Shown here: positions 1 through 5,193 of the stretch, one piece after another
How positions within the stretch are numbered: position 1 is the first letter of the stretch
How the letters are laid out: each line of letters begins with the position of its first letter
Assembly: GCA_014379815.1 (NCBI GenBank)
Contig: JACMLA010000154.1
Span: forward strand, 1-6,714
DNA: 6,714 nucleotides
Reading direction: 5' to 3'
Source of the DNA: Bryobacteraceae bacterium
Lineage (GTDB): Bacteria; Acidobacteriota; Terriglobia; Bryobacterales; Bryobacteraceae
Made by a program: the position numbers and the translations under genes
Notes under the pieces: model-generated
What the model was told of the DNA's origin: nothing
Databases searched by the model: none
What the model saw: only the letters and a program-made list of their open reading frames with translations

Positions 1-1274
1 AGGCCCTGAAGTGCAGTGTAGAGGTCGAGAAGAAGCATCTCATGAGGGATGTTTAGGCTGACAGCGTTTTGGGCCTGGTCGAGTGCATCTCGCGTTTCAC
101 GGAGTAGCTTCTCATGACGAAGGCTTGTGATGAATCCGTCCTCCTGCTCCGGAATCGCAGCATCGGATACGGCATTCACTATAGCGGCTCGCAGTGCGTC
201 GATGCCATGGCCAGTACGCGCAGATGCACGAATCGCGGACGAAGGCAAACCGGATGCTTCGGCAAGGTCGACTTTGTTGCCGACGACCAGATGGCGGCCA
301 GAATCGGAAGCTCTCTGAATCAGCGCGAGGTCGTCCGCAGTCGGTGCAGAAGACGCATCGAGAATTACGAGGACGAGTTCGGCATCTGCCAGAGCCTGAT
401 AACTCCGCTGAATTCCGAGTTGCTCCACTACGTTTTCTCCGACGCGAATGCCCGCTGTATCGAGGAGGCGAACAGGCAGGCCTCCAATTGCGGCAACTTC
501 GGACACGGTATCGCGCGTCGTGCCTGGAAGATCGGTAACGATAGCGCGGTCCTGCTCCAAAAGGCGATTAAAGAGACTGCTCTTACCGACATTGGGTCGT
601 CCCACGATGGCTAGCGTGAAGCCATTGTGGACCAGTTTGCCGTAACGAAAGCTGTCGAGTAACTGACTTACTCCGTCGCGAACCAGGCCGGCGCGTCGAA
701 GAATTTCCTGCGGCGGGGTGACGTCGATATCGTCTTCCGCGAAGTCGATGCCCGCTTCGAGCAACGCTATCAATTCCAGTAATTGCTCCTTCACCGGACG
801 AAGACGCCGGGACACAGATCCGTCAATTTGCTGTGCGGCGATGCGAGCCTGGTAAAGCGTGGTCGCGTGAATGAGGTCACGCACGGCTTCGGCGCGAGGC
901 AGGTCGAGTCTTCCATTCAGATACGCACGCAGGGTGAATTCGCCGGGTTGTGCGAGACGCGCACCGTTTAAGACGGATTGCTCGAGGCAGTGACGCAGAA
1001 CGATCGGCGAACCGTGACAGGAAATCTCAACGACATGTTCGGCTGTGTAGGACCAGGGTGCCTGAAACCAGGTTACGAGGACGGTATCGACCGTGGATGC
1101 TGTTTCGTCCAGCAACTCTGCGAGCGTTGCGTGCCTTGGTTGCAGCTGCGGAATCTTGAGACGAAGAAAGCGGCTGGCAATCGCGACGGCATCGTCTCCG
1201 GAGAGTCGCACGACTCCGATCCCGGAATAGCCCGCTGCCGTTGAGATCGCGGCGATGGTGCCTGAAAGGGCCAC
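1..1274 (-). CDS. mnmE: tRNA uridine-5-carboxymethylaminomethyl modification GTPase MnmE (C-terminus cut by window edge)
   Basis: With MnmG, MnmE modifies the wobble uridine (position 34) of certain tRNAs in the cytoplasm, using GTP hydrolysis and a folate-derived one-carbon unit. From the GTG at 1274 the frame is open for 424 codons to the window edge. The N-terminal folate-binding domain reads TIAAIS...GIGVVRLSG (about residues 6-26), followed by the family motif [16 protein letters not shown] (110-125). The G domain has the P-loop GRPNVGKSS (225-233), TTRD (252-255), DTAGIR (272-277), NKVD (333-336) and SAR (351-353). The final helices and the CxGK tail lie off the left edge, roughly 25-30 codons. 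The GTG start gives the same N-terminal length as E. coli MnmE, placing Arg23 at the folate-site position. No in-frame ATG or clear ribosome binding site was found; it starts 4 nt after the jag stop, so translational coupling is likely. Oddity: the usual PPGRGG is AAGYSG. Confidence 0.96.
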   Translation of the reverse strand, partial: MALSGTIAAISTAAGYSGIGVVRLSGDDAVAIASRFLRLKIPQLQPRHATLAELLDETASTVDTVLVTWFQAPWSYTAEHVVEISCHGSPIVLRHCLEQSVLNGARLAQPGEFTLRAYLNGRLDLPRAEAVRDLIHATTLYQARIAAQQIDGSVSRRLRPVKEQLLELIALLEAGIDFAEDDIDVTPPQEILRRAGLVRDGVSQLLDSFRYGKLVHNGFTLAIVGRPNVGKSSLFNRLLEQDRAIVTDLPGTTRDTVSEVAAIGGLPVRLLDTAGIRVGENVVEQLGIQRSYQALADAELVLVILDASSAPTADDLALIQRASDSGRHLVVGNKVDLAEASGLPSSAIRASARTGHGIDALRAAIVNAVSDAAIPEQEDGFITSLRHEKLLRETRDALDQAQNAVSLNIPHEMLLLDLYTALQG

Positions 1275-1278
1275 GGGG

Positions 1279-1836
1279 TTAGCGGCGGCGACGGGAGGGA
1301 GGAAGAGCAGGCGCGGAGAGTCCGACAGGTCGCGAGGGCATATCGGCAGGGTAGATGATTACCTGCCGATGTGAGCCGAACCCGATAGACTCACTGCGGA
1401 CTTCGGGTTCGTTGCGCAGCGCCAAATGGATGATCCTGCGTTCGCGGCTGGTCATGGGACTGAACTCGAAGGGAACGCGGCTGCGTTTTACTTTCTCCGC
1501 AGCCGTCAGAGCACTCAAGCGGAGTTCCTCGATACGAAGCGCTCGGTAGTCGTTAGCGTCGAACTGGAGACGCGAGTGCTCCTCAGCCGACATCCGCAAC
1601 ACTTCCATGGTTAACTGCTCAAGCGCCAGGAGCAATTCAGCTTTGTTGGCGAGCAGCATGTCCACATCCCTGCCGCGAAATGTAACGACCACGTCGGGGT
1701 TCTCAAAATCAGGATGAAGCGTGACTGCTTCGCCGACTTCGCACCGGATTTCAAGACCTGCGTTGGCAATAATCCGGTCAACGAAATTGCGAATTCGTGG
1801 CCCGGTGGAGTCAACGCTGTACTTCCTGGTGTCCAA
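1279..1836 (-). CDS. khpB: KhpB/Jag-like RNA-binding protein with R3H domain and degenerate KH domain
   Basis: This is the RNA-binding protein that normally sits between yidC and mnmE (Jag, SpoIIIJ-associated, KhpB). The frame extends upstream to a TTG at 1899 inside yidC. I chose the TTG at 1836, which has AGGA at 1846-1843 with a 6-nt spacer and lies 1 nt after the yidC stop, giving 185 residues. The C-terminal R3H domain is clear at about 128-163: [13 protein letters not shown] contains Arg133-x3-His137, and SES...GSHRQVII follows. The middle region (about 15-90) fits a Jag KH domain in length and position, but where family members carry a GxxG loop (IGxxGxTLDAL) this protein has [12 protein letters not shown] (61-72), so the loop glycines are missing. 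The N-terminal Jag-N domain is also absent. The tail is Pro- and Arg-rich (PSRRRR). Identity as the Jag-position protein is firm; RNA binding through KH is doubtful. Confidence 0.9.
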   Translation of the reverse strand: MDTRKYSVDSTGPRIRNFVDRIIANAGLEIRCEVGEAVTLHPDFENPDVVVTFRGRDVDMLLANKAELLLALEQLTMEVLRMSAEEHSRLQFDANDYRALRIEELRLSALTAAEKVKRSRVPFEFSPMTSRERRIIHLALRNEPEVRSESIGFGSHRQVIIYPADMPSRPVGLSAPALPPSRRRR

Positions 1837-1837
1837 G

Positions 1838-3559
1838 TTACTTCCTGATTTTGGTCTTTGCCGGCTGCTTCGCAGGAACGACAGAGGCGGTAGCAGCAAC
1901 AGGTACGGGAGTAATCCGATTAATAAACATCTGCTGTGCGACGCCTACTAAGTTACTGGTTAACCAATATAGTACCAATCCGGCAGACGCCTTGAAGAAG
2001 AAGAAACCGAACATCAGAGGCATGAACTGCATCATGCGTTGCTGTGCGGGATCGACGGTGGTATTCGGGGTCATACGCTGCAGGATGAACTGTGTGGCGA
2101 CCATCACGACCGGAAGCAGGTACAGAGGATCGAAGTGCGACAGATCGTTGATCCAGAACCATTCAGCGCCTCGCAGTTCGATGACTACGCTGAGGACCTT
2201 GTAAAAGGCGAAGAAGAAAGGGATCTGCAGCAGCAGGGGAAAGCAGCCTGCGCCGAGAGGATTGACGCCGTTCTTCTTATACAGCGCCATGATCTCTTCG
2301 TTTTGCTGTGCTTTTCGGGGATCCGTGAGCGCGATGCTCTTGTACTTCTCATTGATCTGCTGGATCTCCGGCTGCAGTGCGGACATTTTTTTCATGCCTT
2401 GCATACCGGAAATTTTTAGAGGCAGCAGCAGCATGTTGATTGCGAGGGTCAGGATGATGATGCACCAGCCGTAGTTGGGCACCCAGTTGTCGTGGAGCCA
2501 GTGCAGGGCGAGAAAGATCGGCTTGGCAATGACGGTGAACCAGCCGAAGTCTACAGCGCCTTCGAGTTTCGGATTGACGCGGCGCATCAGGTCAATATCT
2601 TTTGGGCCGACGAAGACCTGAAACTCATTCCGTGCGTCGCCGCCCACACCGACTCCGATGACCGAGGTGTCGCCCTCACCTTCGGTCAACTGCACGGAGT
2701 CATTCAAGGTCTGCAGGCGGACGGGTTTTTTGTCGAGCGGGAGAAACACGCCGAGGAAGTAAGTATCTTCAATTCCGGCAAACGAGTAAGTGCCGCCAAT
2801 CGTCGCGGGACCGTCTTTTGCAACCTTACCCTCCTGCTCCACCAGCTTATTCTGTCCGATGTCGAAGTACAGGGTCCGCATCGTAGATCCGGCAGCGTAA
2901 GCGGTACGGTCGCCGAATCCACCACGCCAAGCGAGCATGTGAGGAATTCCGGTACCACCGGAAGTGAGCTCGGTAATGGTGTCGAAGAGATAGGTGTTGC
3001 GTCCAAAACGGAAGGACTTGATGGCACGCGTGCGGCCATCTGAGAACTCGTAACGCAGACCGAGACCGCCATCTGTGACCGTTGGGACGAAGTAGGAAAA
3101 GTTGGTATCGGTGGCAGGCTTCGTGCCTTCATACAGGAAGGCGAAAGGATACCAGGCTTTGGCCGAGGATGCTTCGTTCACCAGCTCCAGAGGCTTCCCG
3201 TTTGAGCCCTTATACGCCTTTAGCTGCCAGCTCTTGACGACACCACCGTGATTGCTGAAGACGATCCGGAAGACCTCTGTGTCGATGGTCGTGAGTTGCT
3301 CCCTCGAGGCTACTACCGGGGCAGTTCCCGTTTCGAGAGCAACGGTAGCTGGAGGCGGAGTTCCAGCGGGTGGCGCGGCCTGCTGGGTTGTAGCGGGCTT
3401 GGTTTGTTTCGCGCCGGTGTTCTGGGGAGCAGTTGGGGAATACAGGTACTGACTTACAAGCAGCACCACGCCTACAAGGCCAAACGCCAGCAGCATACGG
3501 CGTTCGACGGGCATTTCTTCACCGGGCAACGGAGATTTCGGCTTGGGATTATCGGCCAT
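1838..3559 (-). CDS. yidC: Membrane protein insertase YidC (Oxa1 family, with periplasmic P1 domain)
   Basis: YidC inserts and folds inner-membrane proteins, alone or with SecYEG. The 573-residue length fits the Gram-negative type (E. coli 548). Visible parts: N-terminal anchor helix (about 22-40), Pro/Thr/Ala-rich linker (42-85), periplasmic P1 domain (about 86-335), a membrane-proximal amphipathic stretch (339-356), TM2 (363-382), a cytoplasmic helical hairpin (MKKMSALQPEIQQINEKYK, 389-407), TM3 (439-460, PLLLQIPFFFAFYKVL), TM4 (478-495), TM5 and TM6 (about 508-545), and a basic tail ending KTKIRK. The motif QIPFFFAFYKVL and the final YWLTSNLVGVAQQ are strong family signatures. The ATG at 3559 overlaps the end of yidD by 11 bp and has no clear Shine-Dalgarno, suggesting coupling. 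Oddity: the groove arginine of TM2 (E. coli R366 in IVRGIMYPL) is Asn375 here (AINMLLLPL). Confidence 0.98.
   Translation of the reverse strand: MADNPKPKSPLPGEEMPVERRMLLAFGLVGVVLLVSQYLYSPTAPQNTGAKQTKPATTQQAAPPAGTPPPATVALETGTAPVVASREQLTTIDTEVFRIVFSNHGGVVKSWQLKAYKGSNGKPLELVNEASSAKAWYPFAFLYEGTKPATDTNFSYFVPTVTDGGLGLRYEFSDGRTRAIKSFRFGRNTYLFDTITELTSGGTGIPHMLAWRGGFGDRTAYAAGSTMRTLYFDIGQNKLVEQEGKVAKDGPATIGGTYSFAGIEDTYFLGVFLPLDKKPVRLQTLNDSVQLTEGEGDTSVIGVGVGGDARNEFQVFVGPKDIDLMRRVNPKLEGAVDFGWFTVIAKPIFLALHWLHDNWVPNYGWCIIILTLAINMLLLPLKISGMQGMKKMSALQPEIQQINEKYKSIALTDPRKAQQNEEIMALYKKNGVNPLGAGCFPLLLQIPFFFAFYKVLSVVIELRGAEWFWINDLSHFDPLYLLPVVMVATQFILQRMTPNTTVDPAQQRMMQFMPLMFGFFFFKASAGLVLYWLTSNLVGVAQQMFINRITPVPVAATASVVPAKQPAKTKIRK
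1841..1846 (-). promoter_or_regulatory. ribosome binding site deciding the TTG start of the khpB-like gene
   Basis: AGGAAG on the minus strand lies inside the last codons of yidC. The AGGA core (1846-1843) sits 6 nt ahead of the TTG at 1836. This supports that TTG over the one at 1899, which would place 60 bases of the gene inside yidC and add a non-conserved 21-residue N-terminus. Confidence 0.6.
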
Positions 3560-3791
3560 TAGAAGTGTTTTGGGTCAGATCAGAAGGTACCGGGTCAAAG
3601 CCGCCCTGATGGAACGGGTGACACCGGAGCAGGCGAAGCGTACCGAGACGCAACCCCGTCAACGTGCCATGTTTCGCCAGCGCTTCCGCCGCGTACTCCG
3701 AGCAAGTTGGACGATAACGACAGGCGGATGGTAAAAGCGGCGATACCCACTGCTTGTACCAGCGTAGCGCGGCGATCAGGATTTGGCGCAT
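3549..3791 (-). CDS. yidD: Membrane protein insertion efficiency factor YidD
   Basis: YidD is a small inner-membrane-associated protein that helps YidC-dependent insertion; its mechanism is not settled. The 80-residue product carries the whole family signature: RWYKQWVSPLLPSACRYRPTCSEYA (10-34, shown with Cys24 and Cys30), then the segment around 47-69 ending LLRCHPFHQGGFDPVP with Cys57. The first helix is amphipathic (ILIAALRWYKQWVSPLL). The ATG at 3791 lies inside the end of rnpA (16-bp overlap) and the stop lies inside the start of yidC (11-bp overlap), so the gene is wedged between its usual partners and is probably translated by coupling. No strong ribosome binding site is visible close to its start. 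The C-terminal tail (SDLTQNTSNGR) is not conserved in character and is probably disordered. Confidence 0.97.
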   Translation of the reverse strand: MRQILIAALRWYKQWVSPLLPSACRYRPTCSEYAAEALAKHGTLTGLRLGTLRLLRCHPFHQGGFDPVPSDLTQNTSNGR

Positions 3792-4177
3792 CGCTCAAAG
3801 AGACGTCTCACCTCACGCTCCAGGTCCGCAAAAGGAGCTTCGAGCACGGGCTTGCGGGGATTGAGAACGATCCACCACGTCCGTGGAAGGCTTTCCAGGT
3901 TGAGACGGACCGATTCCCGAAGGCGTCTCCGGATCCGGTTGCGTACCACGGCTTTGCCAAGAGCTCTCGGTGTCGTGAAGCCGATATGAGGGCCTCCGGC
4001 TTTCTCGTCGCTGCTTTCGCCTTCCGGTTCCGCAGAGATGCGAAGACAGAATGCCGCAAAGAACGGACAGGTGTGCCGGAAACCTTCGTCATAAACTTTG
4101 CGAAAGTCGCTGCGTCGAAGGATGCGGACTGACTTCGGGAAACCGAGTGATTTCTGAGAATCCGGCCTGGAGCCCAG
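3776..4177 (-). CDS. rnpA: Ribonuclease P protein component RnpA (start codon uncertain, no ATG/GTG/TTG)
   Basis: RnpA is the protein subunit of RNase P, which with the catalytic RNA removes 5' leaders from pre-tRNAs. The frame reads FPKSVRILRRSDFRKVYDEG near its start, then IGFTTPRALGKAVVRNRIRR with the RNR signature (K-A-V-V-R-N-R, then RRRLRE), and ends FERCAKS at a TGA (3778-3776). The conserved body runs from about 4141 to 3776. Upstream the frame is open to an in-frame TGA at 4231-4229 but holds no ATG, GTG or TTG, and none occurs in any minus frame between the rpmH stop and the conserved region. I give the CTG at 4177 as a provisional start (133 residues, a normal length); CTG at 4183 is equally possible. 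A Glu/Ser/Gly-rich insert (AEPEGESSDEKAGG) sits between the central strands. It lies between rpmH and yidD as usual, overlapping yidD by 16 bp. Confidence 0.9.
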   Translation of the reverse strand: MGSRPDSQKSLGFPKSVRILRRSDFRKVYDEGFRHTCPFFAAFCLRISAEPEGESSDEKAGGPHIGFTTPRALGKAVVRNRIRRRLRESVRLNLESLPRTWWIVLNPRKPVLEAPFADLEREVRRLFERCAKS

Positions 4178-4190
4178 CGACAGAGATGGC

Positions 4191-4364
4191 TTAGCCCAGT
4201 CTGGCCTGGCGCACGACGCGCTCGTCGCTCACGCTCAGCTTGTGACGACCACGGGCCCGGCGGCGTGCCAGAACTGCGCGTCCGTTCTTGGTTTTCATGC
4301 GGACACGGAATCCGTGAGTTTTCGCGCGCTTGCGATTGTTAGGCTGGAAAGTACGTTTTGGCAT
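4191..4364 (-). CDS. rpmH: 50S ribosomal protein L34
   Basis: L34 is a small, very basic protein of the large ribosomal subunit. The 57-residue product starts [19 protein letters not shown] and continues [20 protein letters not shown] and RHKLSVSDE, which is textbook L34; the usual bacterial length is 44-50, so the tail (RVVRQARLG) is a little extended. The ATG at 4364 is preceded by AGGT (4376-4373) with an 8-nt spacer. It heads the rpmH-rnpA-yidD-yidC-jag-mnmE cluster and lies about 65 nt downstream of a good promoter. It is under 60 codons, so length-filtered gene finding would drop it. Confidence 0.98.
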   Translation of the reverse strand: MPKRTFQPNNRKRAKTHGFRVRMKTKNGRAVLARRRARGRHKLSVSDERVVRQARLG

Positions 4365-4402
4365 CTTACAGGACCTGAGTGCTGGCGAGCTTTTACCCGG
4401 GC

Positions 4403-4419
4403 ACTCCTCAAAGTGGAGT
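4403..4419 (-). repeat. small inverted repeat in the rpmH leader
   Basis: ACTCC (4419-4415) and GGAGT (4407-4403) can pair around a 7-nt loop in the predicted rpmH leader RNA. The stem is only 5 bp and has no T-run, so it is not a convincing terminator. It could be a leader structure or chance. Confidence 0.25.
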
Positions 4420-4429
4420 CAAAACTCTG

Positions 4430-4458
4430 ATTATAAACTTCGGGTGTCAGAATTGCAA
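4430..4458 (-). promoter_or_regulatory. sigma70-type promoter for the rpmH cluster
   Basis: On the minus strand, TTGCAA (4458-4453) and a perfect TATAAT (4435-4430) are separated by exactly 17 nt. The predicted transcript start is near 4423, giving a leader of about 60 nt before rpmH. It lies between the stop of the membrane protein gene (4482) and rpmH, where the cluster promoter is expected. No strong competing promoter was seen in this gap. Confidence 0.75.
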
Positions 4459-4481
4459 CGTCAACGAAGCATCGGTGTGGG

Positions 4482-5054
4482 TCAGTTTGGAAATTCGATG
4501 CCGGTGCCCACCTGTGTGTTTGCTTCGCCCGTCGCGATATAGCGTCCAATCCAGGCGAAAACGAATAGAGCCAGTCCGCCGATCCATGAGCCTAGACTGA
4601 ACGTTTCCGCAAAATAGACTGCGGTAACGACTCCGGTAGTGATCAGGATTCCCGCCAGGAACAGGAACATGCGCATCCCGTAGAGAGTTGCGAACGGCAA
4701 GTAGTGCGCGCCGACAAGGACCATCAGGGCCGGGAAAAACCAATTCAAGCGGTAGAGACCTACGGGCACGAGAAGCAGCATCGAAAGTGGCAGCACAAAC
4801 GCGACCTGCATCCCCAGGCTCGTGAACGGATTCTCTGTGCTCACGGACGCGCGGCGGGGCGACAAACGCAGCAGCATATGCGTGAGCGGAAAGATGAAGA
4901 ATCCCCCGATGACGACGGTCAGGATAGCCGCTCCTGGACTGACCCACGTACCCAGGGTCGCGGATATCAGCCAGAGAACGGAGCTGACAAGCTGTCCCCA
5001 AAACCCGCCACAGTAGACAAATCGCATTTCTCGTTGAGCGTCCTGGACGTCCAT
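4482..5054 (-). CDS. Six-helix integral membrane protein of unknown function (DUF7010-like)
   Basis: The 190-residue product begins with a short cytoplasmic-looking stretch (MDVQDAQREMRFVYCGG) followed by six hydrophobic segments at about 17-36, 41-61, 80-100, 104-121, 127-147 and 154-172. The only sizeable polar loop (62-79) is basic (RLSPRRAS). The block AHYLPFATLYGMRMF (116-130), spanning the loop between segments 4 and 5, looks like a family motif. From memory it resembles uncharacterised membrane proteins classed as DUF7010, but I cannot confirm this. No catalytic or transport signature is visible. The ATG at 5054 has GAGG (5063-5060) with a 5-nt spacer, which supports the start. The gene is separated from rpmH by 117 nt that contain a promoter, and from the upstream acylase by 139 nt, so it is probably its own unit. 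An overlapping frame across nearly the same region is a shadow. Confidence 0.85.
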   Translation of the reverse strand: MDVQDAQREMRFVYCGGFWGQLVSSVLWLISATLGTWVSPGAAILTVVIGGFFIFPLTHMLLRLSPRRASVSTENPFTSLGMQVAFVLPLSMLLLVPVGLYRLNWFFPALMVLVGAHYLPFATLYGMRMFLFLAGILITTGVVTAVYFAETFSLGSWIGGLALFVFAWIGRYIATGEANTQVGTGIEFPN

Positions 5055-5059
5055 TCAAA

Positions 5060-5063
5060 CCTC
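5060..5063 (-). promoter_or_regulatory. ribosome binding site of the membrane protein gene
   Basis: GAGG on the minus strand, 5 nt before the ATG at 5054. It favours this ATG as the start and supports the frame as a real gene. Confidence 0.6.
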
Positions 5064-5101
5064 GGAAACGGTTGGAGCGTCGCGGCCCGCCACCTTAACA
5101 G

Positions 5102-5139
5102 CCGGGTAACGCGCCCAACTGACCCGGGTAACGCGCCCA
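5102..5139. repeat. tandem direct repeat of a 16-mer, period 22
   Basis: CCGGGTAACGCGCCCA occurs at 5102-5117 and again, identically, at 5124-5139, with ACTGAC between. The pair is bracketed by a second short direct repeat, CCACCTTA, at 5090-5097 and 5137-5144 (the last three bases of the 16-mer's second copy overlap it). The palindrome CCCGGG lies at 5123-5128, and CCGGGT/ACCCGG can pair across the first copy. A 22-bp period is about two helical turns, which would suit a dimeric or cooperative regulator; it lies 48-85 bp upstream of the membrane protein start. A small dispersed repeat or a remnant of duplication would fit equally well. Confidence 0.7.
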
Positions 5140-5193
5140 CCTTACATGGATACGACTCAATTCGTCTTGTGTTCCATCTGAAAGACTAACCCA

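Noticed and set aside
114..614. 166-codon plus-strand open frame
   Set aside because: It lies opposite mnmE, whose GTPase motifs are unmistakable on the minus strand. The plus-strand translation has no recognisable domain.
1834..1899. TTG at 1899 as the khpB-like start
   Set aside because: It would add 21 residues read out of frame from the yidC tail, without a supporting ribosome binding site; the TTG at 1836 has AGGA at good spacing.
2492..3043. 183-codon plus-strand open frame, plus several others at 1797-2419
   Set aside because: These are antisense shadows of yidC, with low-complexity or non-protein-like translations and no supporting start signals.
3808..4092. 94-codon minus-strand frame opposite conserved RnpA coding
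   Set aside because: It is an alternative frame of the rnpA region. The RnpA frame carries the RNR signature and the full family sequence, so this frame is a shadow despite having an ATG.
4396..4422. Second promoter starting from TTGACT at 4422-4417
   Set aside because: No acceptable -10 hexamer lies at 16-18 nt; the nearest A/T-rich stretch (GGTAAAA) is at a 19-20 nt spacing and poor. The TTGCAA-N17-TATAAT pair upstream is much better.
4365..4481. Possible replication origin or DnaA boxes next to rpmH
   Set aside because: rpmH is often beside dnaA and oriC, but I found no TTATCCACA-like boxes or AT-rich unwinding region here, and no dnaA gene; the gap is explained by a promoter.
4447..5058. 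203-codon minus-strand frame across the membrane protein gene
   Set aside because: It is an Arg-rich out-of-frame translation. The 190-residue frame has six clean membrane segments and a ribosome binding site, so it is the real gene.
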